Assembly (NCBI GenBank): GCA_002751075.1
Contig: NAOQ01000203.1
Coordinates: 2,292-19,693, forward strand
DNA from: Ichthyophonus hoferi
Lineage: Eukaryota > Opisthokonta > Ichthyosporea > Ichthyophonida > Ichthyophonidae
DNA length: 17,402 nt
Direction: 5' to 3'
The translations under genes were made by a program, and so were the position numbers. Positions 12,901-17,402 of the stretch are shown here, in pieces. The notes beneath the pieces are model-generated. The model did not search any database and had not been told where the DNA came from. It saw nothing but the letters and a program-made list of their open reading frames with translations. Every line of letters begins with the position of its first letter. The stretch's first letter is position 1.

Positions 12901-14226
12901 ACTGTTATTGTTATTGTTATTATAATAGTATTATATCCTAAAGTCTTAGCTATCCTACGTCCATTAACCTGATTTCTTAGTGTTCATAACGACTCATTAT
13001 ATGCACACTGGCTTATACATGTATACCTGTAATGACACCATGACCTGACTATTACCTATTACCCTGCCTATAGAGTGTAGGCCGTAATCTGTTCTCTCGT
13101 ATAGTAGCAGTAGCCCCTTATGTGGATGCAGCCACTAAGAGGGTATGTAATGTACCTGCCATTTGCCACTATTCATTCTAATTTCATTGATTTTCTCTCC
13201 CTATCTTCGTCTCACTCATACTCCCACTCTCTCTTCCTCCTTCCCTATGCGCCCCCCTCTGTCTCCCTTTCTTTTCCCTCGAACTGCTTTATTATATTTT
13301 TTACTATTACCAGTGTTAAACTCTACATTTTTTGTTTCTTATTTGTCGAATAATCTATTAATTCTTAATGGTTATAACTCTGTATTTTACTCTAATGTTA
13401 CTATTGGTTTCTTATATAATTTTAAATTTTTATATTTATTGTGGTCAAATGGTTATGTACCTTTTCTTATTTTAATCCTTCAATCATTCATTCTTCGGTT
13501 TGTTGTTGTTTTGTAATTGGACTATGGTCTCTAAAACAAAATAAAACGATTTGATTTAAAATTCAGATTTATTATCTTATATAATCCAATGAAGGATAAG
13601 ATTATTTGACCCCCTCCATGAGAAACTAATGATTATCAACCAATAGCAAGCCGCACTGAAGCAAGGCAAGGAAAATCAGGTAAGACTTTGTTAATTTTAC
13701 CTTCTATCTACATGTTATAGTAGATTTAGATTAGATAGATATATGCTTTAAAAGTATATTAATTTTTGTATCTATTTTAACTAATGTGATTCATTTCCTC
13801 ATAACTAAATGTGTTTAACATTTTTTTCCACCGATATATTGACGCATTTAAATTCATCTTGTCATACCAACCAATAGGATAGTGAGCTGACACCACAAGA
13901 GAAGGCGACCTTGGAGGCCCTTGGTCCAGATAAACGAATAGATTACATGCTACAGGTATTGTATTGCAAGACTATACATATATATATATATAGATGCATG
14001 ATAATAACGCAATAGAGAAACCATTGTGTAAATTGACAGAGATATGATATAAAGTGTAAAAACTCACTCATAATGATATTCATCCAATCCCCAGTCATCC
14101 ATACTAGACAACCAATACTTGTCGGTAATGACGTCACATACCCTGTATTGGACTGATATGGACACTGCCCTATTTCTACTTTGTCAGATAATGGAGATGC
14201 CTGTACCTAAATATGCTGGTGTATAG
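2267..14226 (+). CDS. DDHD-domain phospholipase A1 (PA-PLA1 family, SGR2-like), 25 coding exons
   Basis: Coding segments: 2267-2357, 2665-2723, 3024-3101, 3466-3564, 3866-3991, 4667-4790, 5013-5068, 5737-5781, 6193-6238, 6475-6602, 7302-7425, 7985-8051, 8280-8379, 9081-9212, 9363-9419, 9779-9835, 10641-10743, 11384-11472, 11783-11794, 12049-12124, 12687-12745, 13074-13142, 13647-13679, 13878-13955 and 14095-14226. They total 2040 nt, or 679 residues. The start is the first ATG after an in-frame TGA six bases upstream. Visible parts are a WWE-like N-terminal region (about residues 40-150), HGIG (241-244), the serine-lipase elbow SHSLGS (386-391, Ser388), GSP (489-491), and the DDHD domain with Asp529, Asp632, His651 and Asp659. 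Family members hydrolyse phosphatidic acid and related lipids at the sn-1 position on ER, Golgi or vacuolar membranes, and some act in membrane traffic. The protein is shorter than plant SGR2, which is about 930 residues, and has no SAM domain. Identity as a PA-PLA1 is firm. Substrate and location are inferred from the family. Confidence 0.93.
2358..2664 (+). other. Intron 1, no internal feature seen
   Basis: AT- and pyrimidine-rich filler between exons 1 and 2, with long T-runs around 2520-2570. I see no gene, repeat array or RNA here. Confidence 0.6.
2665..2723 (+). CDS. Exon 2 (residues 31-50), start of WWE-like region
   Basis: Acceptor CCGCAG, donor AAG|GTATGC. It encodes the family signature VRWYYVK, matching the first Trp block of the WWE-like domain in PA-PLA1 proteins (Trp46). 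The GAC codon for residue 31 is split by intron 1. Confidence 0.9.
2728..2806 (+). repeat. Degraded duplicate of the exon 6 / intron 6 boundary, inside intron 2
   Basis: The block GATTATTTATTATGGGCTTC and what follows to about 2806 aligns with 4748-4824: exon 6 codons, the AAAC|GT donor, and about 34 bases of intron 6. There are only scattered mismatches and small gaps. The donor survives as AAAC|GTACGT at 2770/2771. In intron 2 it is preceded by stops in the reading frame of exon 2, so it is not a usable exon extension. It starts only a few bases after the exon 2 donor. Confidence 0.85.
3024..3101 (+). CDS. Exon 3 (residues 51-76), WWE-like region
   Basis: Acceptor AAATAG, donor GAG|GTAAGT, both phase 0. 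It encodes IPFTDVDGIQLETAF, which fits the 'phenylalanine, then Asp/Ser, then Leu-Glu' part of the WWE-like fold in the family. Confidence 0.9.
3102..3465 (+). repeat. Intron 3: purine (G/A) rich tract, then a short CA/TA microsatellite
   Basis: From the donor to about 3320 the sense strand is dominated by G and A (repeated GAGG, AGAG, GGGG). TATA-rich DNA follows, with a (CA)n/(TA)n run at about 3439-3464 that abuts the acceptor. No coding potential is seen. Confidence 0.75.
3466..3564 (+). CDS. Exon 4 (residues 77-109), WWE-like region
   Basis: Acceptor ATATAG, donor CAG|GTGCGT, both phase 0. It encodes RLYEVDL and IYWEVP (Trp104). These are the tyrosine/aspartate strand and second Trp of the family's WWE-like domain. 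Confidence 0.92.
3768..3839 (+). repeat. Six tandem 12-bp units (CACTATACTATA) in intron 4
   Basis: Units at 3768, 3780, 3792, 3804, 3816 and 3828 are identical or differ by one to three bases. The array lies just before exon 5, and the acceptor itself reads CACTATAG, so the splice site looks like a relative of the repeat unit. Confidence 0.9.
3866..3991 (+). CDS. Exon 5 (residues 110-151), end of WWE-like region
   Basis: Acceptor CACTATAG at the end of a repeat tract, donor AGA|GTAAGT, both phase 0. It encodes RQFWFID (Trp116) and EEWVPCD (Trp130), the closing Trp motifs of the WWE-like domain. Confidence 0.93.
4034..4077. repeat. ATATT pentanucleotide microsatellite in intron 5
   Basis: About nine perfect pentamer repeats (TATAT/ATATT) begin about 40 bases after the exon 5 donor. 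Confidence 0.92.
4081..4564. other. Middle of intron 5, no gene seen
   Basis: AT-rich filler containing an AATT run (4446-4463) and a short telomere-like TAACCCAACCTAACCC stretch at about 4460-4476, too short to mean much. Open frames here are composition artefacts. Confidence 0.55.
4565..4657 (+). repeat. Three degenerate tandem units of about 30 bp ending at the exon 6 acceptor
   Basis: Units 4565-4594, 4595-4622 and 4623-4657 share the pattern CCTTAT, then ATACATTTGCACCATTCCTG. The last unit ends 9 bases before exon 6, so the array supplies the pyrimidine-rich 3' end of intron 5. Confidence 0.8.
4667..4790 (+). CDS. Exon 6 (residues 152-192), linker
   Basis: Acceptor ATATAG, donor AAAC|GTATGT, phase 1. 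It contains RLRVNF and FFTQEDLW, which correspond to the 'aromatic basic strand then FTGED' linker of plant-type members. A degraded copy of its 3' end and donor lies in intron 2. Confidence 0.87.
4860..4990. repeat. TTATA/TATTA low-complexity tract in intron 6
   Basis: Imperfect repeats of TATTATA and CTTATATT fill most of intron 6. The long open frames that cross it (for example 4707-5012) are artefacts of this low complexity plus the real exon 6 read in another frame. Confidence 0.8.
5013..5068 (+). CDS. Exon 7 (residues 193-211), basic KRG segment
   Basis: Acceptor CTATAG, donor GAG|GTGTGT, phase 0 at the 3' end. It encodes WRMKRGF, matching the conserved basic K/RRG element that precedes the lipase core in the family. 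Confidence 0.88.
5069..5736 (+). other. Intron 7 (668 bp), nothing recognised
   Basis: AT-rich sequence with no repeat array, coding segment or RNA that I can support. The last 40 bases are pyrimidine-rich and lead to the CCATAG acceptor of exon 8. Confidence 0.55.
5737..5781 (+). CDS. Exon 8 (residues 212-226)
   Basis: A 45-nt symmetric phase 0 exon with acceptor CCATAG and donor GTG|GTATGT. It encodes a short charged helix-like segment (NQLKSIVATHEKRMV) before the lipase core. Skipping would keep the frame. Confidence 0.82.
5782..6192 (+). repeat. Intron 8 with an (AT)n run at 5818-5845
   Basis: A dinucleotide TA run of about 28 bases lies just after the donor. The rest is AT-rich filler. 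Confidence 0.75.
6193..6238 (+). CDS. Exon 9 (residues 227-241), first strand of lipase core
   Basis: Acceptor TTTTAG, donor CACG|GTATGT, phase 1. It encodes DHLLICVH, the hydrophobic strand leading into the conserved HGIG motif, which is split by intron 9. Confidence 0.92.
6475..6602 (+). CDS. Exon 10 (residues 242-284), HGIG loop
   Basis: Acceptor GACACAG, donor GAT|GTAAGA. It completes HGIGQK and runs through FNDTDNLR and SMKAMC, the expected order after HGIG in plant and fungal family members. It ends in VLAVD. Confidence 0.92.
6610..6830 (+). repeat. G-rich GGTATAG degenerate array in intron 10
   Basis: Sense-strand repeats of GGTATAGG, GGTGTAGG and GGATATAG run from shortly after the donor for about 220 bases, best preserved at about 6705-6790. 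The minus-strand open frame across them is an artefact. The rest of intron 10 (to 7301) is AT-rich without a recognised feature. Confidence 0.82.
7302..7425 (+). CDS. Exon 11 (residues 285-325)
   Basis: It encodes QWRKNLKL, the family's conserved 'P-x-x-W-R/H-x-x-L' site, and ends ...DVTLE. The acceptor is the second AG of GCAGAG: only TAC at 7302 continues the frame of exon 10, while use of the first AG at 7299 would shift frame and stop. The donor is GAAG|GTAAAG, phase 1. Confidence 0.85.
7426..7984 (+). repeat. Intron 11 with a GTATAT/GTATGT repeat at about 7440-7505
   Basis: Short G-bearing repeats (GTATAT, GTATGT) follow the donor directly. The remainder of the intron is AT-rich with no other feature seen. 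Confidence 0.7.
7985..8051 (+). CDS. Exon 12 (residues 326-347)
   Basis: Acceptor ATCACAG, donor CCAAT|GTACGT, the only phase 2 boundary in the gene. It encodes IRPIRTILN and YYMDP, matching the 'lR..ln.tvlDvlyY..P' helix of the family. Confidence 0.92.
8280..8379 (+). CDS. Exon 13 (residues 348-381)
   Basis: Acceptor TTATAG, donor AAG|GTAAGT. It encodes the helix before the nucleophile elbow (IMDELANQI, RVYSKFI) and HHPGF, equivalent to the 'NPdf.G' turn of relatives. Confidence 0.93.
8380..9080 (+). other. Intron 13 (701 bp), no gene; (TA)n at about 8999-9018
   Basis: AT-rich filler with two ATTGG pentamers 40 bases apart (8471 and 8511) and a short TA run near the 3' end. No coding or RNA feature is supported. 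Confidence 0.55.
9081..9212 (+). CDS. Exon 14 (residues 382-425), catalytic serine SHSLGS
   Basis: Acceptor TTATCAG, donor TTG|GTTAGT, both phase 0. It encodes VSIFSHSLGS followed by FDLICNQ. The nucleophile Ser388 (codon 9099-9101) sits in SHSLGS. Most relatives have GHSLGS, so the first small residue is Ser instead of Gly here. Confidence 0.95.
9363..9419 (+). CDS. Exon 15 (residues 426-444), linker
   Basis: Acceptor TTCTGCAG, donor GAG|GTATAG, both phase 0. It encodes LPNQSSMNYFDILPSDNIE. This is the variable linker between the lipase elbow and the DDHD domain. It shows no SAM domain, unlike DDHD2 and SEC23IP. Confidence 0.8.
9420..9565 (+). repeat. GTATAGTATGG degenerate array at the start of intron 15
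   Basis: Repeats of GGTATAGTATGGTA and GGATAGTATAG begin at the donor itself (GTATAG) and continue for about 145 bases. They are G-bearing on the sense strand with almost no C. Confidence 0.85.
9779..9835 (+). CDS. Exon 16 (residues 445-463), charged linker helix
   Basis: The donor is ACG|GTGAGT. It encodes KEMMKLKNIIDAK, an amphipathic helix like the heptad-rich linker of plant and fungal relatives. Two in-frame acceptors exist: GCTAAG ending 9778 (used here) and CTTAG ending 9763. The second would add VISAK (exon 9764-9835). Which one is used cannot be decided by eye. Confidence 0.72.
9884..9914. repeat. (TA)n microsatellite in intron 16
   Basis: About 15 TA dinucleotides, 48 bases after the exon 16 donor. 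Confidence 0.9.
10330..10590 (+). repeat. Intron 16 minisatellite: five 28-bp units within a TACTAT tract
   Basis: Five near-identical 28-bp units (TACTATACTACTATACTTG then TTAATATAT) at 10411, 10439, 10467, 10495 and 10523; the fifth has one visible change. They are flanked on both sides by shorter TACTAT/ATACTAT repeats. C is present and G nearly absent on the sense strand. The array ends about 50 bases before the exon 17 acceptor. Confidence 0.93.
10641..10743 (+). CDS. Exon 17 (residues 464-497), GSP motif
   Basis: Acceptor CTATAG. It encodes FKVHTLFMVGSPVGLLLG, the conserved 'f...GSPlG.fl' strand that opens the DDHD domain. I chose the donor GGGAT|GTGGGT because it keeps the frame into exon 18 and gives LRDMKL, as in relatives. 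The overlapping GTAGGA four bases on would shift frame to a stop. Confidence 0.9.
10803..11000 (+). repeat. About three degenerate units of 60-75 bp in intron 17
   Basis: Copies starting near 10803, 10877 and 10941 share TTAGTAAAT, GATATAGAGGGAGGGG-like and TTTATGTATT blocks in the same order. The sense strand is strongly G-biased. The divergence between copies suggests an older expansion than the intron 16 minisatellite. Confidence 0.7.
10997..11019 (+). other. G-quadruplex-type motif in intron 17
   Basis: Four G-runs of 6, 5, 5 and 4 bases separated by single C bases on the sense strand, surrounded by AT-rich DNA. It meets the usual four-run, short-loop rule for a G-quadruplex in DNA or in the nascent RNA. 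Confidence 0.85.
11384..11472 (+). CDS. Exon 18 (residues 498-527), DDHD domain
   Basis: Acceptor TATACAG, donor CCT|GTAGGT. It encodes RDMKL, a short variable loop, then CQKIFNVFHP. This is the conserved 'FNi.HP' strand that must be followed by F/YDPv. Confidence 0.93.
11473..11782 (+). other. Intron 18, with a C9 tract before the microexon
   Basis: The 3' half has TATCATATCAT-type repeats (about 11605-11675), a run of nine C (11751-11759), and then a pyrimidine-rich acceptor before exon 19. The C-run ends 23 bases upstream of the 12-nt exon. Confidence 0.7.
11783..11794 (+). CDS. Exon 19, 12-nt microexon encoding YDPI (residues 528-531)
   Basis: TATGACCCAATT lies between CTCTACAG and GTAAGTTT. 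Every family member I recall has 'HP-[FY]-D-P-[VI]-[AS]-Y-R', and here exon 18 ends in FHP while exon 20 starts AYRVEP. The four residues are therefore required, and this is the only fitting segment seen between the two. It carries Asp529, the first conserved Asp of DDHD. Skipping would keep frame but delete it. Confidence 0.88.
12049..12124 (+). CDS. Exon 20 (residues 532-556), DDHD domain
   Basis: Acceptor TATACAG, donor GGAG|GTAGAT, phase 1. It encodes AYRVEP and LLVPYYKG, the family's 'YR.EPl....p..iPyhkG' block. Confidence 0.94.
12130..12610 (+). repeat. Intron 20: GA-rich tract, then TTATG arrays with a 31-bp direct repeat
   Basis: A purine tract (12130-12200) is followed by repeats of GTTATG and GGTATGTTAT. 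A longer unit reading TATAATATAGTG, then TTGGGCTATGG, occurs at 12315-12345 and again at 12580-12610, with about two differences. This suggests intron growth by internal duplication. Confidence 0.8.
12687..12745 (+). CDS. Exon 21 (residues 557-576), DDHD insert
   Basis: Acceptor AAACAG, donor CAG|GTATTG. It encodes LRFQNNVSTLMDGASATVQ. The position matches the helical, variable insert after the 'PyhkG' block in relatives. Confidence 0.85.
12856..12930. repeat. (ATT)n trinucleotide microsatellite in intron 21
   Basis: ATT repeats are perfect for about eight units, then drift to GTTATT. The frame that reads as poly-isoleucine here is not a gene. Confidence 0.9.
13074..13142 (+). CDS. Exon 22 (residues 577-599), DDHD insert
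   Basis: A symmetric phase 0 exon with acceptor CTATAG and donor AGG|GTATGT. It encodes SVGRNLFSRIVAVAPYV. It lies in the variable insert, so it is supported by frame, splice sites and GC content rather than by conservation. Confidence 0.8.
13143..13646 (+). other. Intron 22, with a CT-rich tract at 13190-13281
   Basis: A strongly pyrimidine-rich stretch (CTCTCTTCCTCC, CCCCCCTCTG and similar) lies near the donor end, followed by AT-rich filler. Two overlapping open frames here (13120-13353 and 13163-13516) show low-complexity Ser/Leu/Phe composition and no family resemblance, so I do not call them genes. Confidence 0.65.
13647..13679 (+). CDS. Exon 23 (residues 600-610), 33-nt exon
   Basis: Acceptor CCAATAG, donor CAG|GTAAGA, both phase 0. 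It encodes QAALKQGKENQ. This is a small exon in the variable insert. Inclusion rests on good splice sites and frame. It could be a cassette exon. Confidence 0.68.
13878..13955 (+). CDS. Exon 24 (residues 611-636), RIDY motif
   Basis: Acceptor CCAATAG, donor CAG|GTATTG, both phase 0. It encodes LTPQEKATLEAL and then KRIDYMLQ. This is the invariant 'gRiDY.lQ' motif containing the second DDHD Asp (Asp632). Confidence 0.94.
14095..14226 (+). CDS. Exon 25 (residues 637-679 and stop), SH..YW...D motif
   Basis: The acceptor is TCCCCAG. It encodes YLSVMTSHTLYW and DMDTALFLL. These supply His651 and Asp659, the His and last Asp of DDHD, in the usual 'SH..YW...D' spacing. It ends PKYAGV-stop, with TAG at 14224-14226. 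Confidence 0.95.
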   Translation, partial: SSILDNQYLSVMTSHTLYWTDMDTALFLLCQIMEMPVPKYAGV

Positions 14227-14400
14227 ATGTATGTATAAAGATGTATATATACATGTATATTATAGACTTATTTACATAGATGGTCATGATATGTCGATAT
14301 AGGATATGATAAAATAAAATGTAGTATGATGTAATATTACTATCATGCACTGTCATTGTACTAAAAAAACACTTAATAAAAAAAATTCTTATTTTTTATG
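14227..14400 (+). terminator. 3' UTR and polyadenylation signal candidates
   Basis: AATAAA occurs at 14313-14318 and at 14375-14380, that is 87 and 149 bases after the stop codon. T-rich DNA follows the second. Either could direct cleavage. The second has the better downstream T-rich context. Confidence 0.5.
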
Positions 14401-15027
14401 TCTATTAAAATATAATTATTCAATAAAACATACCGATTTTTGAGGGCTTTTTATAGGTTTGTGCATATGAAGTAAATCTTTACAATAGCATATATACTTC
14501 ATTGTATATTACCTATTGCTAATTTATTTGCGTACATAAATACATATACAACGGCGTCATATATTTCAAATTTTGGTTTTTCAAATAATATGTTTATATA
14601 CCTTATGTACTCATGAATTGATTTGACTTCCCTGAAAATTGCAGTTGTATGAACGTACTCGATCCAATATTTTGGGGTTAAGTTTTATTTCTGTAGTATA
14701 GGAATATATCCTGTCTTGAAAAATATGATAATGTACTGAACAGCCCAATCCAGTGAATGAATTAAAAATATATATATATTAAATTCGTTCTGTATTATAG
14801 TTATGATTTCCTCCATCTTTAAAGGTAGGCACTGATTGCACGCAGATAATTAATATATATAAATATATTTACTTATTGGGTGACCCTGTATAATCAGGTG
14901 TATTGGTTTTATTATAGATATGGAACTTTACACTGTTAATATAAGACGCACCAGATATAGACTAATTGGCAATCGAGTAGTAATTCATTAATTAATTCTA
15001 ACTAAACCTATTTGGTTACATATTGTA
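14400..15027. other. Intergenic AT-rich DNA, nothing recognised
   Basis: No open frame of note. A short exon-like segment, TTGCAG followed by codons LYERTRSNILG (about 14644-14676), is too short to support. Confidence 0.5.
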
Positions 15028-15205
15028 TATATATTTGCATTAGACGATGATCCTATATATAGTTGACGTCAGCCAATGACTATAAGTAGATAATATAAAT
15101 AAAAATTAAATAGATATATATATTTGCATTAGACGATGATCCTATACGTAGTTGACGTCAGCCAATGACTACAAATAGATAATTTAAATAAAAATTAAAT
15201 AGATA
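15028..15205. repeat. Tandem 89-bp duplication carrying TGACGTCA-G-CCAAT
   Basis: Copy 1 is 15028-15116 and copy 2 is 15117-15205, with five mismatches that I count, four of them transitions. Each copy contains TGACGTCA (15064-15071 and 15153-15160), the palindromic core bound by CREB/ATF-type bZIP factors. One base later each has CCAAT (15073-15077 and 15162-15166), the NF-Y core. Both motifs are unchanged in the two copies. Whether they act as a control element for any gene is unknown. Confidence 0.93.
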
Positions 15206-15569
15206 TATGTAGTAACCGCCACAAATACAAATATGTTCCCGTAGTAGAGAGACTTATACTCCCAAATTACAATAATACAAGATTGTTCATATAATAACAT
15301 AATAATTTACGCTTGTATAACTTTTACACTTTTTATAATTAAATGTAATATATATTTCACATTTATATATTACGTATATTAAGTAATTGATTAATTATAT
15401 ACTATATACATATACATTATTAAAATATACTATGATAACAAGCTTGTTTATGAATTTCAATACTTCGATGCTTGGTACAAACAGTTTGTGTTATATTTGC
15501 TAATTAATTAATTAATTGATATGCTTCATTAATAAAATCATGTCTATTGACTAAGTCATGAACACCTAG

Positions 15570-15755
15570 ACTGTATTACCTAAATCAATATGGAACCTCG
15601 TATTTCATATCCTTCAAGATTTTTCAGTAACTAATGTAGGTTGTATTGTTGCATTGGACGCCACCTATGTACCAGATGCTATAACAATTCGGGAGCAAAA
15701 GAAAAACCTTTTGTTTGGTGGCACTGTCGTACAAGTCATGAACTCTGTTTACTGA
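15570..15755 (+). pseudogene. Possible coding remnant of unknown family
   Basis: A 61-codon open stretch between stops. It has balanced amino-acid use and higher GC than its surroundings, and includes NVGCIVALDATYVPDA and NLLFGGTVVQVM. I do not recognise the family. The 'VALDAT...FGG' layout could suit a transposase core, but that is a guess. It has no early ATG. A good acceptor (TTTTTCAG) lies inside it at about 15628. Downstream is another acceptor-like TTTTTTCAG (ends 15778) and a donor-like GTAAGTAT (from 15845), but no frame stays open between those two. It may be a decayed exon, a transposon scrap, or chance. Confidence 0.3.
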
Positions 15756-17402
15756 ACTAGAAAATGTACTTTTTTCAGCCTATTGTATCGGAAGTGAAAG
15801 CTTATCAAACTTGATCGTGTTGGAAATATAGGAAATATTATCGCGTAAGTATAACCTATGACATGTAGCTGTAAAATATAATAGTTCATACACAGATTAT
15901 TTAAAATTTTAAAATAATGGATCAATATTACTTATTCTGATCTATGTTATATATATTTTACAATGGTTGATTTTATTAGCCAGGAGAGCATATTAATTAT
16001 ATTGATATTTTAAAATAAATTGAAATATAATTAACCTCTATGTATTTGTTTCAGTTACCTCAATCTAATGTTTATTTTTTATAATTATATTTTGAACTTA
16101 AACAAACAGATATATATAGGTGGTGTAAGGTATTGACAAGAAAATCGACCTAATGCCAGTAAGGTGTATCACAATAAGTAACTGTATTTATTGGCCGACA
16201 GGAAATATTTTTAAAGTTAATTAATAATAAACAATTATTATAAGAATACAATAGGTCCATGCCCATTGCGTTGTCATCATTTATATATATATATATGTGT
16301 GTACGTAATACATTGCTATTGGTAATGTTAATTACATACTATATTATAGTATATTATGAAATTTGTGGTAAATCTGTTTATTATTAAGTTTCACTGATCT
16401 TTTAATCCCATAATATCATACTATATCATACTGCATCAGATAATACCATAATATTGTTGTAATTTTATGTATGTATGCTAGAATTGTTGTTTAGTTATCT
16501 GCAGCTACGCTACTTTGTTGTTTTTTCTATTGGTTGCTTGAAGCATCTTTACCTGGTGGTAATCAAACTAATCACTGCACGACGCCGTGAATAGATGACC
16601 AATCGGTTCTTGTCTTTTACCCGGCTGGTGGGCACTTAGATTAATGAGCCACTCAATAAGGAAGAGCAGTAAAATAAGATCAGATATTCCTAGTGGGTCT
16701 CAGTAATCTTTTGGGAATTATATGAGCCATAAAGAACATTTAGGATTGGTTCCATATATTATTGGGCATGACAATACGGGTGTTAACCAAAAATAGTACA
16801 TACAGGAAAACGAAGGAAAAGACATAAGAAAAATCAATAATTAAGGACCGCTCACGCAAACGCAATAACACTCCCATAAAATATGCAGTCATCATAACAC
16901 CCACAAAATTTTGCTCTTAATTTTATGTTTGTAGTAAACCACATTGTTATTGAAATGTCTGGTCTACCGTGGGCACTCGCATACGATAATTAGTCTTCAG
17001 GTTCTCTCGCTTGTTCAGAAGTCAAAGAACTGCCTACTAACATTAAAAAGTAACAATAGTTATTATTTACATTGTAATATAGAACTCTTTATTGTTTGGT
17101 TGCATTGTCCAATTTCCACATTAATACTTTATGAATAAAAGCATCAATTCTCTCTGAGTTGTAATAGAGGTAAAAGTACTGCGGCTAGACACCTAGATAG
17201 TCGGTATACGTGCTTTATATATGGGAGTTTGCATTTTTGAGTAGATTAAAATGGAAACGATTGGTAGATAACAAAATTGGAAATAAATAAAAAGAAAATT
17301 AAAATTGTAGATATCATATTAGCCAATAATAGTCTGGCTTAAAAGATTTAAATGCTTTGTTATTGGTGTTATAAGCCATGTGGATATGATTGAAATTTTA
17401 CC
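15756..17402. other. AT-rich DNA, no gene supported
   Basis: I read both strands and found no tRNA, no rRNA, no repeat array beyond short AT runs (for example 16282-16296), and no coding segment with family resemblance. An open run at about 16419-16594 reads hydrophobic residues and then TARRRE, but it lacks a clear start and homology. The open frame at 16944-17138 has no recognisable content. Confidence 0.5.

Noticed and set aside
12787-12972. 61-residue open frame with poly-isoleucine
   Set aside because: Translation of the (ATT)n microsatellite of intron 21.
13163-13516. 117-residue open frame in intron 22
   Set aside because: It comes from a CT-rich tract and AT-rich filler. It is Ser/Leu/Phe biased and overlaps another frame of the same kind, with no conserved motif.
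14129-14136. Third TGACGTCA, near a CCAAT
   Set aside because: It lies in exon 25, encoding part of the conserved MTSH motif, and the CCAAT is not adjacent as in the 15 kb duplication.
1081-16553. Shared 14-mer TTGAAGCATCTTTA at about 1080 and 16539
   Set aside because: One or more such matches are expected by chance in a window of this length and AT content, and the flanks do not align.
16419-16594. Open run ending in ...KLITARRRE
   Set aside because: No start codon in a good context, no recognisable motif, and hydrophobic composition typical of T-rich DNA.
1-17402. Many CCAAT/ATTGG pentamers throughout, seemingly a network
   Set aside because: I listed around 50 on both strands, against a rough expectation of about 36 for this base composition. 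That is only a mild excess, and many fall in introns or coding exons.
1-17402. CRISPR, tRNA, rRNA, LTR or viral elements, toxin genes
   Set aside because: I looked for spaced identical repeats, tRNA T-arm patterns, long terminal repeats and polymerase or capsid motifs on both strands and saw none.

Overview
The window is nuclear DNA from an AT-rich, intron-rich eukaryote. It holds one recognisable gene, which reads left to right from 2267 to 14226. The gene encodes a DDHD-domain phospholipase of the phosphatidic-acid-preferring PLA1 (PA-PLA1) family, the family of animal DDHD1, DDHD2 and SEC23IP and plant SGR2. I assembled 25 coding exons by eye. Every intron is GT-AG and every junction phase agrees. 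The joined frame is 2040 nt, or 679 residues plus a stop. From memory of the family the protein looks closer to plant SGR2 than to the animal members. Supporting signs are the N-terminal VRWYYVK, the QWRKNLKL stretch, the YYMDPI and SHSLGS motifs, FHPYDPIAYRVEP, and the absence of a SAM domain between the lipase and DDHD parts. I cannot name the organism. Candidates are an alga, another protist, an early-branching fungus or an early holozoan.

Layout: 1-2266 is non-coding upstream DNA. 2267-14226 is the gene, of which about 17 percent is coding. Exons run from 12 to 132 nt and introns from 139 to 805 nt. Exons are clearly richer in GC than the AT-rich introns. 14227 to about 14400 is a 3' UTR with two AATAAA candidates. 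14400-17402 is AT-rich DNA with no gene I can support. It does contain a tandem 89-bp duplication carrying TGACGTCA next to CCAAT (15028-15205) and a short exon-like, apparently non-functional coding fragment (15570-15755).

The introns are the unusual part. Many carry degenerate tandem repeats. G-rich GTATAG/GTATGT-like arrays tend to lie after donors (introns 3, 10, 11, 15, 17, 20). C-bearing CACTATA-like arrays tend to lie before acceptors (introns 4, 5, 16, and weakly 21). In introns 4 and 5 the array runs into, or almost into, the 3' splice site. Intron 2 holds a stray copy of the exon 6/intron 6 boundary, including its splice donor. A 12-nt microexon (exon 19) encodes YDPI, which contains the first conserved DDHD aspartate. 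I see no CRISPR array, tRNA, rRNA, viral element or intact transposon, and no multi-gene system.
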